Assembly: GCF_003254395.2 (NCBI RefSeq)
Contig: NC_037642.1
Location: 5,327,903-5,391,902, forward strand
DNA: 64,000 bases
Direction of reading: 5' to 3'
DNA from: Apis mellifera
Taxonomy: Eukaryota > Arthropoda > Insecta > Hymenoptera > Apidae
Shown: piece after piece, positions 52,689 through 64,000 of the stretch
How positions within the stretch are numbered: position 1 is the stretch's first letter
How the letters are laid out: each line of letters starts with the position of its first letter
The notes under the pieces: model-generated
The model's input: the letters and a program-made list of their open reading frames with translations, nothing else
What the model was told of the DNA's origin: nothing
The model's database searches: none
Made by a program: the position numbers and the translations under genes

Positions 52689-54530
52689 ATGGTTCTTAAA
52701 CAGTGTCTACTTTCAACGATAGTCATAACAATTTTCTTCGGTACGTAACTTTTTCATCTTTCCTTCTTTACAGCAAAGAAAAACACATGCTGCAGTGTGA
52801 AAGATGTTTATACGACAACTATAGCTACATTTTTTGCAAAATTTAAATATTTGGAGAGAAGCATAGGATTGACGAAAATTGGAATTAATAAATGTACATA
52901 AATTAAATACACAATACAATATTGTTCTTTTAACAATAAATAGGCATTGAATAGTCTTATAACGATGATATTGTACAATAATTTTTATAATTGCATGTTT
53001 ATATGATATTATTAAAAAAATTTTTTGTATAACAACGAAAATATCTTTTTCATGACATTATAAATTTTTAATATCTATTTTCAATAATGTTCACAATGTC
53101 AAAACGTTTTAATGGACAATGTAAACAACTCGAAAACCTATCGTGCAAATTGTTTTCTTAATATCATTTAAAAGACCATTCAAAAAACTAATAATCGACC
53201 ATTATATCGATTAACCAGTCAAGTATTTTTCTTCGACCAATATTTAATTTAATTATTTCAATTTTCAAAAAAGCCTGAAATTCAATATTAACATAAAATT
53301 GCTTTTTATTTTCCAGATATAACGCCGGCTTTTGCCTGGAATCCCGATATTCATCGGTATGTAATCAAAATTTAATTTTTTATTTTCATTGGAACTTAAT
53401 TATCTTCTTTTCCTTTTTTTTTCTGATTAAAATCTTTATTAAAATATTTAAACGAGATGCATTATTTTTAATAAATTAACCATACATTTTACCCAAGTTA
53501 CGAGAGCTATGATCTTGAAAAAGGCCCGGTCTTCTATGAAGCTTATTATCCAGACACCAATGAGGAACCACGCAACAACTATCAAGATAAACGTTACTTT
53601 GATCGAGGACCAGTCTTAGAAAAGAGTTATCAAATACCTTCTGAGCGTTTCACATATCCAGAAAATAATATTCAGTTGGACAACTATCAAAACAGTGCAG
53701 CAAATGCCATCCTTCAAAATGATGATCGTTTGTCTGTTGAATCGAATACACGATCTTTGGATATACAGGAAATTTCGAAAATAGCTAGAAGGGCGATTTC
53801 CCGGGATTTGGAAAATTGGAACACGCTTGAGAATTTTTTAGATCGTGTCAAAGATCAGGATTCTTTTTTTCGTCGTCGAATCATTGTTCCCGAAACGGGA
53901 TACAGAATTGAACAACAAATTCGTCGAATCGATCCTTTATCGAATTCTTTGAAACAACAACGAGGTCTGAGAAGAGATGTGTATGAGGAAATTCAAGAAG
54001 AACCTTTAACTTTGCCCAATCGTATTCAATTGGATGAAAGAGATTCGATTAGAAGATTAACAACGCGTGATCTTGCGAACAGAGATATTTTAAAACCGAT
54101 CAGTTCGATTCAATATAATGATAATAAGGCATCACGAGAACAAGAAATGATACAAGCAATAAGAACGAGTCAATTAAATACACCGTTGTTAAAAGATGCG
54201 AATCCATCGGATTCAAAATCAATTATAGATTCTTATCCGAAAGAAAATATTTTTGCACCGCGACCTCAGGTTATCAATTATATTTTTTCGAGGAAACCAG
54301 AACTTACTACGCAAAATAAAGTTCAAAATTTATCCCAAACAAAGAATATTAGTGAATTTATGCCTAGGAATTATGGAGATAATTTGATTCAAAATGAAGT
54401 GAAGAAAACAGGGGAGAATAAGGATGTTAAAGTGACATCCATTGAAATTAGCGAAGTACCTAAACATAAGACTCGTCATCATCATGGAGAATGGCCAAAA
54501 CGCGATTATTCTCGTCATCATCAATCTTAA
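52689..54530 (+). CDS. Secreted, charged, low-complexity protein of unknown family, three exons, 374 aa
   Basis: I do not recognise this protein. Exons 52689-52740, 53317-53356 and 53498-54530 join in frame with good splice sites (donors GTACGT and GTATGT; acceptors TTCCAG and CCCAAG). Exon 1 starts MVLKQCLLSTIVITIFF, a clear signal peptide, with cleavage probably near AFA-W, so the product is likely secreted. The mature part begins WNPDIHRYESYDLEKG and is rich in Asp, Glu, Arg, Asn and Gln, with repeated Tyr-Pro and Phe-Asp-Arg segments. Besides Cys6 in the signal peptide no cysteine is apparent, and there is no transmembrane helix. It ends in a His-rich tail (KTRHHHGEWPKRDYSRHH). Dibasic KR or RR sites exist but are not regularly spaced with amidation glycines, so a neuropeptide precursor is not well supported. 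Disordered extracellular-matrix, glandular or chorion-type proteins are alternatives. An AATAAA lies near 54850. Confidence 0.8.
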
Positions 54531-56360
54531 AAAAATAATCTTATTTCAAAAAAAAATGTAATTGTGTTTAATCATTTATTTCAAATTAATAATATAGAGA
54601 AAACGTAGAAAAATATTTTCAATATCGTTCAATTGAAATATTTATTTAATATATGATACAACAATGATACAATTTTCTATAACAATATATGTGTATATAT
54701 TTTATTTCGCTTTGTTCATTTAAACTTTTTATTATTATATTTATATAACTATACACATACTAACAAGCAATAACATCGCATATATAAGAAAATATGTATT
54801 TTTTTTTTCGCGATGCGCATGGAAGCAACAACTTGTTAATATTTGACGAATAAATAAATTGATAATGCAAAAACATATAAGAAAATGAAAGTGACAATGA
54901 TCATGGTATGAATTTTAATAATATCGATTAATATGAAAATATATTTCAAATTTTTTTTAAGAATATTTCCAATAAAAAAAACATGTCAAATATGTTTAAT
55001 TGATGATGAATGCTAAAGGAATGTTTGGACAAATGCCTTTTTTGTTTAATAAAATAATAAAATGATATATTCAAGTGTAATTGAATTTATGAATGAATCT
55101 TGGATGGTGCAATAATTATAATTATACGATGTTTGACGAGGACAAAAACCACAACTATTTTATAAGTAATCTACGCTATTGGAACACAACTTCGTCTGGT
55201 GAATAGTCTCAGTTAACTATATCTAAAACATTATATTTAATTTTTGCAAATTTCTTTCTAGATATCTAGCCTGAATTAAAGTCTTTATGTAAATTGACTG
55301 TCCTTTATATACATTTGGCAAGATATCATTAATCTAAAATTATTTTATACCTTTCTATATTCACTAGAGCAGCGTTTCTCAACCGATAAATCGACGCCTA
55401 ATGTTGTGACGCATTATATTTTTAATAGATCATAAAATTATAATTCATTGAAAAGTTACTTGAAACATATACAAAAAATATAATTTTATTTATTTATATA
55501 ATATAAACAATGATTCCAATTTAAAAAAATTTTAACTTATTAAAAATTTCATGTAAATATATAATATATAATTTCATAGAAATATTTGGATCATGATACA
55601 ATTATAAATTAATATATTGAATTATATAAAAAATTGAGAAACGTTACACTAGAGTATTAAAATAATAAAAGTTTTCCACTGATTTAATATAATCTTAAAA
55701 CTTACTGTTATAAATAAATAATACATAAGTAATACAAATTTACTATTTATATAAAACATATATATATATATATGTTTATATAATATATATATAATTATAC
55801 ATATGTATGTATAATTGCAAAAAAATTATAAAAATAACTTAATTGATAATTATTATATTATATACAATTATTTTCTTTAATTACCAAGTTCAAAAAAATT
55901 TGAAATATAAACATTTTGTCCTTATTTCCTTATTTGTAGTTTTATTCCCAGCTATAAATTTTTATTCTTAAAATTTAATGATATCATATTTTTAAAATTA
56001 AATGATATTAATTTTATATTAATGCTATGCATATAACAAACTTGAAGCTTCCTGCTATAATTACTCTTTCAATATTAAAATCAACTTATTATTGTATAAA
56101 ATTATTTACCTATATTTATTTTTCAATCTACTAATTTGATCTTTGAACATGAGTTTATGCATTTTATCACGTATTAATTAATTATTATTACGTGATTAGA
56201 TGAATTTACATAGAAATATATATATAAAAATAATTATAATTTAATTTCAAAGAAAAATATATCTTTAAGAAGCATAAATTTAATATCCTATAAAATATTA
56301 AAAATATGAATATAAATATTATTATTTAACATATATATAAACATTATTTATTATACCTGT
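54531..56360. other. Region between convergent genes (3' flanks)
   Basis: AT-rich 3' flanks of the secreted-protein gene (plus) and guanylate kinase (minus), with a short (TA)n stretch near 55758-55792. No gene is seen. Confidence 0.55.
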
Positions 56361-57262
56361 TTATCCTTGCTTCAAATTTGACATCACAAATTCTCTTAAT
56401 ATATTATATGCCTTTGAAAAATTATCGTTTTCAATCACTATGTCAAAATTACCAGTTTTTTCACCTATAATAATTTTATAAAGTTTATATATCTAATATA
56501 AAAATATATAAAAAATATTTAAATTTTTAAGAATCATTAAATCCATAATTTTTACCATATTCCATTTCTACTTTAGCAATAGACAATCTTTGTTTCAAAA
56601 CATCTTCTGTTTCTGTTTTTCTAGCTCTTAATCTTTTCTCTAATTCTTCTATAGATGGTGGTTTAATAAATATATACAAGGGATCTAAAGAACTTCGTTT
56701 TACTTGCTCTACTCCTTGTATTTCAATATCTAATACACAAATTTTTCCCATTTGCTGTACTTTTTCTACTGCACGTTTACTAAAAATATTAAAATAAAAT
56801 TATATATAACATAATTATATTTCTTTTTAATTTTTAATATAAAATAAATTTTTACCTAGTGCCATACATATTTCCACTAAATATGGCAGTTTCAATAAAT
56901 TCATCTTGTTCTATCTGTTTTTGCATTTTTTCTTTAGTAGTAAAATGATAATGTTTCCCATCTTCCTCGCCTGGTCTAGGGGCTCTAGTGGTATGAGATA
57001 CAGAATAACCAAAAGTATCTGGAAATTCTTCAAAAAGCTTTTTTATTAATGTACTTTTTCCACTTCCTGAAGGACCACACAAAACTAATGGACGTGGACC
57101 TTTATGAAGCATATTATAAACACCTACAAAATGAATATAATGTCAAAAAATATCTAAATTTGTAATAATAATAAATTTATAAAATGTAAAAAATTAAAAT
57201 TTTAGTTTGAATAAATTGAATTACTTCATACCTAACTTTAAAGTTCTGAAACATGATATCAT
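56361..57262 (-). CDS. Guk1: Guanylate kinase, four coding exons, 208 aa
   Basis: Guanylate kinase phosphorylates GMP (and dGMP) to GDP with ATP, an essential step of guanine-nucleotide supply, normally in the cytosol. Coding exons on the minus strand: 57262-57232, 57123-56856, 56779-56556, 56464-56361; phases agree and the length is normal for the family (about 190-220 aa). Residues 27-34 are the P-loop GPSGSGKS. SVSHTTRAPRPGEEDGKHYHF-type residues at about 51-71 form the GMP-binding region. IFSGNMYGTSKRAVEKV (about 87-107) and ICVLDIEIQGVEQV are typical, as are the lid-side RKTETEDVLKQRL and the end FDIVIENDNFSKAYNIL. The first exon adds MISCFRTLKLGVYN before the usual start Met15 (ATG at 57112) and has an in-frame stop upstream. 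The frame that runs on to GFNDS is intron read-through: the true donor is GTAAAA at 56555. Confidence 0.95.
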
Positions 57263-58704
57263 ATTTTCACGTATTTAGTAATTCGATTAATTTTTATATA
57301 ACCGTAGAAACCATATAAGTGCAAATACGATTGACGTAATCACACTTTGATAAATTTAATAAAAATCGAAAAAATGGTAGATCAAACACATCAAAAACAG
57401 TATAATAATATATATAACAATATAATTAGAACATAAATAAACGCGTAGTAAGAAATAAAAAGTAAATAATTGTTGCTATATATTGTTGCTATATCTTTGT
57501 TTTTTAAATATATTAAAATTTTTATAGACTATATAATGAAATTAAAATGAAGTATCTTCGAAATATTGATTTTTTAAAGGAAAATGCGATGAATTATGTT
57601 ATACGTTATATTGTATGTTATAAGAAAACATTGAAAAAAAGATATTCAATATTATTATAAATATTTTATAATATTATAATATTTAAATACCTTTTATATT
57701 TCTAAAATTTAATTTACTATAGTGAATATATGTAAATTTCATAAATCACATTAAATGAAAAACGAAATCAATGCATAAGAACAACTTCACTAACGATATC
57801 ATAATCATTCTTTTGCGTTTTTTTAATTTGAACAAATTGAAAATTTAATATGTATAGATACTATCTCACCTTTGATAACTAAATTCAAAAAATGAATAAT
57901 ATAGTAATAAAAACTACTGAAAAATATATTAAGACTATTTTATACAAGAAAGCACAGAAATCCGCGGAACAAACAGCTACCACGTTTTCGTTTAATAATG
58001 TGCACATGCGCATATGTTACTGCATTATAAATTAAATATATTTTATTGTAAATATATATCATTATATATACATATGTATGTACATACATTCTATATATAT
58101 ATATATATATACTAATATAAACTATATATTTTAAAAATAAATAATATACATTTCTAATAAAAAATTTTTAATATTTCTATCTTCATCATGTATTTTTACA
58201 ATATCTATGAATTTTTATTTTTTTTTTTTTTTGGAATATTAATTTATAACATAATTAATTTTAATAATTTAAATATTTAATTTTAATAATTTAAATTTAT
58301 TTTATTAAATTATAAGTTATTGAAATTAAATTTTTGTAAAAAAATATTTATTTTGATAACACTATAAGTCATTTTATATCTATATTATATTTGTATTCAC
58401 TAATCAAAAAAATATCAAAATTTTCAGACTTCTTAAATAATAATTATATAAGTATTTATATATATATAATAATATAAATATGATTACAAATTTAATATAT
58501 ATATTCTTAAAAAAATATTTTTAATTATTTCAATTTCAATTAAGTAAAATTGTTTTATTATATACAATTAATAATTTATTTAACAAAGTATTGATCAAAA
58601 ATTGAAATAGATATCCATTTTTACATTTTATTAAATATATATAATATAAATATTTGTAAAATATATATATATTAAATATGTATATATATATATATATATA
58701 TACA

Positions 58705-58743
<39 letters not shown>

Positions 58744-59144
58744 GCATATATGTGTATAAGTGTATATTTCTTTTTCACAAATATTTATATTATTTTTAAT
58801 ATTTAAATGATAGTCATGTACAATATAGATTATAAGAGTTAAAATTTCTTTTTGACATTTAATTTTTATATTATATTAAAATTGAAAATATGAATTTAAA
58901 TACATATTTCCTATTCTATACACATACACATATCATAATTAGAATAAAGATGATTTTGGTGATGCAAGTTATATAATAACAGAGTATTTTTATAAAATTA
59001 GTATATACTAGCTACATTTGAACATTGCACAAATAATACTAGATTTATATCAACAAAATATAGTTCTTTTATATATGTAATCACATAATTCGTAATTTTT
59101 CTTACGTAATTTTCAACGACACAGAATAGAAATTTAAATTTTTT
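57263..59144. other. AT-rich spacer between RSK and guanylate kinase
   Basis: Includes the guanylate kinase upstream region. A less AT-rich stretch near 57955-58020 (CCGCGGAACAAACAGC, TGTGCACATGCGCATATG) may be its promoter or a distal 5' exon. A long (TA)n region at 58636-58743 and RSK 3' untranslated sequence towards 59144 are also present. No further gene is seen. Confidence 0.5.
58674..58743. repeat. (TA)n microsatellite with ACATATG interruptions
   Basis: About 70 bases of TA units with interruptions such as TACATATATG. The isoleucine/tyrosine frame over it is an artefact. Confidence 0.9.
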
Positions 59145-62100
59145 TCAAATTTCAGTAGGACCAATAGGTTTGGCTTGTGTTCTACGTCGTGCTAACTCGG
59201 ACATGACAACAGGGCCAATATGAGGTGATCTTGGACTGCTAGACATTGCTCTATATGTTGCAGCTACTGCTATCTAAAAATATGTTTATAAATTTTATTA
59301 ATTTTATTATGAATATATTTCAAATACATATTGAGCAAATATACCTTTAGGCTATGTGGATCTTTAGTACTTTCAGGTAATATTTTTTGTGGAAGACGAT
59401 GACGATTTGCAATCCACGGATATTTTAATATGGCAGCTGCAGTAGGCCTTCGATTAGGATCAACATGTAACATTCTTTTAACAAGTTCTTTTGCTTCATT
59501 CGAAATTTGACACCATATGCCACTTTCGACATCAATATAACCAGGTCCAATACGATCTAATATATCCGTTGCACTATCACCAGGACTATTGCGAAATGGT
59601 GTATATCTAAAAAAAAATATGATGTAATGTAATAAATTTTCATAATTCATTTTCATTATACATAATTATTGAATTTTTAATTATAATTACCCGGCTAACA
59701 TAATATATAATAAAACGCCAAGTGACCAAATATCACATGCTGCATCATATCCTTGACGTTTTAACACTTCTGGTGCTACAAAATTCGCAGTATAACAAGG
59801 AGTCATTAACAAACCATTTTCTGCTCGTAATTGTTTCGCAAAACCAAGATCACATAAACAAAGTGTTGTTGGATCAGCTCCCAATTTTGAATACAATATA
59901 TTAGATGGTTTTAAATCCCTATGAACGACCTATCGATTATACAAATCAGGTTAATCAATAAATTTAATATAATATAATATAAAATTTAAAAAATGATAAA
60001 TGAATAGATAATTACTCCATTTTCATGAAGATAATTAACTACACTAACTATTGTGTACATCACTTCAGCTGCTTCTTTTTCTGTAAGATTACGTCTTTGT
60101 AATAATCGATCAAGGAGTTCACCACCACGTAATAATTCTAATACAAGATAAGCTCGTTTATCATCTTCATGGACAGCTCTCAAAGTTACAATATGTGGAT
60201 GTCTTCCATATCGAAGTAAAATTTCTATTTCTTCCGTTGGATCTCTTTTTGATTTTTCAATTACCTTCACAGCATATTCTGCTTTAGAAGCTTTATGGAT
60301 TGCTAAATAAACAGTACTGTAACTTCCTTTACCAATTTCTTGTTTAAAATCATATTCATCACTCACAGAAACAGCGCTCACATATGTTGGAAAAGTAGCT
60401 GCAAGGCTATCACAGTTTTTATATTCAGGAGTTTTTATGTGATCTTCAAGAAGGCACGGGGCGACGAAACTAAATCCGCGAAATAATTCGTGAGCATTAG
60501 CACTTGGTGGTACCCCAGGAGAATCTAAAATTATTTTTACATTTAATTTTTCTTATTTGTAATATAAATTATATTTAATTAAATGAAACATATTACCTTT
60601 AGGCGTTTTACATGTAAATTCACTATCAAAATAAAATGCATCATCTTCTTGACTAACTGCTGGTTTGAAAGGAGGTTTTATTTCTTTTCGATAAAGAGCA
60701 TTCCAATCGATTGTTGCAAAAAACGGATGGTTTTTTATTTCTTCTATCCCACCTAAAATAAAATAATGAATAAATAAAAGAATAAATTTTATGTAAAGGA
60801 AATATTTTTATATTAGAAAGATATAAAGAAGTACCAGATCCTAATCTATTTGCAGGATTTCTTTTAAACAATACTCTAAGAAGTGCTTGAGCATCAGGTG
60901 AAATATTAAGCGGCATTCCGAGTTTTGCTTTTAATATTTGTGTCATTGTTTCTTTACGATTTGCACCTTGAAATGGAAGAGCTCCAGTCAACATTTCGAA
61001 CTAGAAAAGTTAAAAATTTATTTAAAAATGATTAAATTAAAGAATCATCATATTATTACTAACCATAAGTACTCCAAAACTCCACCAATCTGCAGCAAAT
61101 GAATGGCCTTTTCTAGTTACAATTTCAGGTGCCATATATTCTACAGTACCACAAAATGAATATGCTTTACAATCATCTAAAGGTTGTTTACTTAAACCAA
61201 AGTCAGTTAAAGCAATATGACCTTCAGTATCAAGTAGAATACTGTTGAAAATAAAATAAGTATCAAAATTTATACAGTTTTATATTAATTAAATTATTAA
61301 TAAGTGAAATATAATACAGACTTTTCAGGTTTGAGATCTCTATAAATAATTCCAAGTTTATGTATATGATCCAATGCCAGAGCAAGTTCAGCTAAATAAA
61401 ATTTTACATCATCTTCAGTAAACATTAGCTAAAACAATAATTACAAAAGTAAATCAATTCAATTACAAAAGTTAATATTAATAATGTCAGATATTATAAT
61501 ATTAACAATATGAAATGTATTATATTCATATTAATTTAAATAATTATGGAATACCTCTTTAGCTAATCTTGAAAATAGATCACCACCTCTTAAAAAGTCT
61601 AAAATTAAGTAGAGGTTGCCCTCTGTTTGGAATGCATAATGTAGTCGTACAATGAATGGATGTTCAACATCTACTAATATATTTCTTTCCATTTTTGTCC
61701 TAACTCTGTCCCGAACTGAGATAATATTGCAATATTAAACCACTTAAAAAAAAAACAAACAACATAATTTTAAAATGAAAATTGCTCTGAAAATTTTTTA
61801 TAAATTTAAATGCTCTTTGGAGTATCAAAAATTATAAATGTTTTTCAAAAATACAATAGATTTCAAAAATACAATTTTTTTTAATTTTAGAAATTCATTA
61901 CTTTAAAAGCTATATATATATATACATAAAATATATATATAAAATTTATCTTATTTTATATAGCAAAGTATCTAAGGAACCTAAATCAATGGATTATATT
62001 TCATAACACATAACTTTTGATTTCTTATTATTAAAACTTATATTTTTGAAATGCATTTGTTGAGTATAAAAAAAGCCAATAATTTTTGATGTTCCAAGAT

Positions 62101-62872
62101 GAAATTTTCTCATATATTTTAATAAAAAATTTATCATAAAAAATAATCTTTACATTATAATTAAAATTAATATTTCATTACAATAATTTTCATGGTTTAA
62201 AACTTTCAGAGCTACTCTCATAAAGTTATTTTATTAAGCACCTTTCAATGTTGCTTTCTTTAATACTTTCATAGCATAAAGTGTTCCACTATCTTTTCCA
62301 ACAACTTTCCTCACTAGAAATACCTAAATAACATAAGAATTTTGATTTCTAAAAAATTATATTTCATTATATATAAGTTAATTATATATAAATTAATCAT
62401 TTTTAATAAATTTATTATATTGATTAATACCTTGCCAAAAGATCCTTGACCTAGAACTTTAAGTAATTCAAATTGAGAAGGATCTGCTTTTTCATGACCA
62501 TCTCTTACTACTTCACGTACTTCTATTTCATGTGATTCAGAGCACCCATTTGAAGGTGGTTCAACTACATTTTCTTGAGTTATCATTACTTCCTCTTGAG
62601 ACTCTGATGTGAGAATATCTACATCTTGCTATATGATTAAATTAATTAAAATACAAATTTTTAACTATTTTAAATTACTAAGTAAATTAATAAATCAACA
62701 CACTTTTAACATTAATCGATTTTTTCTATGAATATAAAAACAGTACCTTCTCAGTTACATGTTGCTCAGACCAAGGAACTGTCAAATTCGCTAACGGCAT
62801 TATAGTCGTCGTATTATTATCTGTGAAATTGTAGACGTTTTTGTAAAATATTCTTGCGTGCGCGGTCGTCAT
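59145..62872 (-). CDS. S6kII: p90 ribosomal S6 kinase (RSK), twelve coding exons, 746 aa (770 aa from the upstream Met)
   Basis: RSK is the two-kinase-domain effector of ERK/MAPK signalling; it phosphorylates cytosolic and nuclear substrates. Exons: 62872-62747, 62628-62431, 62323-62242, 61715-61555, 61428-61322, 61241-61064, 61000-60835, 60752-60597, 60524-60016, 59929-59691, 59606-59345, 59273-59145; all phases agree. Start MPLANLTVPW (ATG 62800) matches vertebrate RSK; an in-frame ATG at 62872 adds 24 residues. N-terminal AGC kinase (numbering from MPLA): GQGSFGK 78-84, Lys103, YRDLKPEN 194-201, DFG 214-216, activation-loop Ser229 in YSFCGT. Turn motif TPKDSPG (Ser369) and hydrophobic motif FRGFSF (Ser386). 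C-terminal CAMK-type kinase: GKGSYS 432-437, Lys454, HRDLKPSN 540-547, DLG instead of DFG (564-566), Thr580 in TPCYTANF. The tail has a basic ERK-docking motif LARRR (731-735) and ends PTEI, a possible PDZ ligand. Confidence 0.96.
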
Positions 62873-63168
62873 AAATTAACATTTAGTTATGTTACAGGAG
62901 CGCGATGTAGATCACTCTCAAAATGTAAAATTACGAGAATTCGCGGTAAATTAATAGACACATGTATGACTCTATGACATATACTCTGCTATGTATTGAC
63001 CACAGATAATATATTAAACTAAAGGTATTCAAACTAGATCTCTAACATGAACCGGAAACATTTATTTTGTAGTCAACAAAATCGGACAAAATGATAATTT
63101 TTTAATAAAATTTATCTTATATGAAAAATATTGAAAGAAATATATATATATATTCAAGATATTTTGTA

Positions 63169-63216
<48 letters not shown>

Positions 63217-64000
63217 GTCTAAAACATATATTCATAATAATAATATTATATATATAAAATATTTTAAATAAAATATAAATATATATTTTAAAAAAGCTCA
63301 CTGTATAAATAAATTAAGTTTAAGGCTGGGAACACAGGTAAGTTACAATCTTCGTATAACACAAATTTTAAGAAAAGAAATAACAATGATGTATCTATTT
63401 AAATTTATTTCAATGTAATACTACATAGAAAAAGATATTTCTTCTTTCTTTATAGAATTTACTTTTTTACACTTCTGCGTTATAGACCTAAGTCACCTTC
63501 ATATGTATCTTATCGATTTATCAACAAACAAAGCAAAAATAAAGTGAGAAACATTAGTAAGATACAAATAATATATATTACGAAAAAAATATATGTTAAA
63601 AGTAACAAATATATATTTAATTTTATTATTAATATATTATTAAAAATTTTATATATTATTTATTATATCAAAATATTATATATCATCAAAATTTTAATAT
63701 GTAATAATATCACATAATAATATATAATATATAATAATAATCACATAATAATATATAATATATATAAAAATAAATCATATAACATATATACATTATACTT
63801 AAAAAAGAAATTTTTGTAATCTTTTTGATAAAAATTATATTTTATTTTTATCAAAATATTTAATGATAAATATTCTTCATTAGAAAAAAACAATATAAAA
63901 CATTTATTTTATTTATTATAAGACACGTTCGCATGAAACATGCTACCCTTGATATCCAACAAGTGGTAGCATTTTACGCAAAGTGATCTATCTCTTATTT
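62873..64000. other. RSK upstream region and AT-rich right edge
   Basis: Immediately upstream of RSK (62873-63060) is its probable promoter; GGAGCGCGATGTAG near 62898 is locally GC-richer. A long (TA)n tract follows at 63174-63212, then AT-rich sequence to the edge. A donor-like ACAGGTAAGT near 63335-63344 (plus) has no coding sequence beside it. No further gene is seen. Confidence 0.5.
63174..63212. repeat. (TA)n microsatellite
   Basis: About 18-20 TA units, the second-longest pure TA tract in the window. It creates a spurious Tyr/Ile open frame on the minus strand. Confidence 0.9.

Noticed and set aside
53676..53678. Start of the secreted protein at 53676
   Set aside because: That codon is TTG. 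The frame is open further upstream and joins two earlier exons that supply a signal peptide.
56527..56555. Guanylate kinase ending in GKNYGFNDS
   Set aside because: This is read-through past the donor GTAAAA. Joining at 56556 to 56464 restores the family C-terminus.
58536..58778. Tyr/Ile-repeat open frames over TA microsatellites (also near 2943-3152 and 63062-63301)
   Set aside because: Direct translation of (TA)n tracts, not genes.
1..64000. tRNA or rRNA genes
   Set aside because: I looked for B-box-like GGTTCRAnnCC and cloverleaf arms. Candidates such as GGTTCGATTCA near 23264 lack the consensus and arms.

Overview
This window looks like nuclear DNA of an insect, most likely a hymenopteran and plausibly a honeybee (Apis). 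The sequence is very AT-rich with many (TA)n microsatellites and homopolymer runs, and genes are sparse with short GT-AG introns. The gene content includes two insect-type ionotropic receptors and a DMSR/FMRFamide-type GPCR. The only recognisable transposase is a decayed mariner remnant. The species call is inference; the eukaryotic and insect nature is well supported.

Layout: (1) 1-9.1 kb holds a minus-strand exon (9099-8519) with the N-terminus and TM1-3 of a peptide-type rhodopsin-family GPCR. Its donor site points into the first 8.5 kb, where I find no exon for TM4-7, so the rest probably lies beyond the left edge. (2) 9.1-34.8 kb is a gene-poor stretch with no supportable protein gene. 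It contains two related short inverted-repeat (MITE-like) elements near 12.6-13.2 and 14.0-14.5 kb, a diverged tandem duplication at 17.9-18.3 kb and a dead mariner-like transposase fragment at 27.9-28.2 kb. (3) 34.8-44.9 kb carries two divergent ionotropic receptors in convergent orientation. One has four exons (plus strand, 720 aa) and one is intronless (minus strand, 647 aa). An inverted-repeat element near 39.85-40.31 kb lies between them. (4) 44.9-52.7 kb is non-coding but contains a striking element of about 1 kb (50.21-51.21 kb): terminal inverted repeats of about 200 bp flank about 11 tandem 53-59 bp units in alternating variants. (5) 52.7-62.9 kb is the gene-dense end: a three-exon secreted protein of unknown family (plus), guanylate kinase (minus, four coding exons) and a complete p90 ribosomal S6 kinase (minus, twelve coding exons). 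(6) 62.9-64 kb is AT-rich with a long (TA)n tract.

I reconstructed gene models by hand from splice sites, reading frame and protein-family similarity. For all five complete models the coding phases sum to an intact frame. The genes do not form one pathway: two are chemosensory-type receptors, one is a peptide-type receptor, one is a nucleotide-metabolism enzyme, one is a MAPK-pathway kinase and one is an orphan secreted protein. The most unusual material is the set of inverted-repeat elements, above all the 50.2-51.2 kb foldback-like one.
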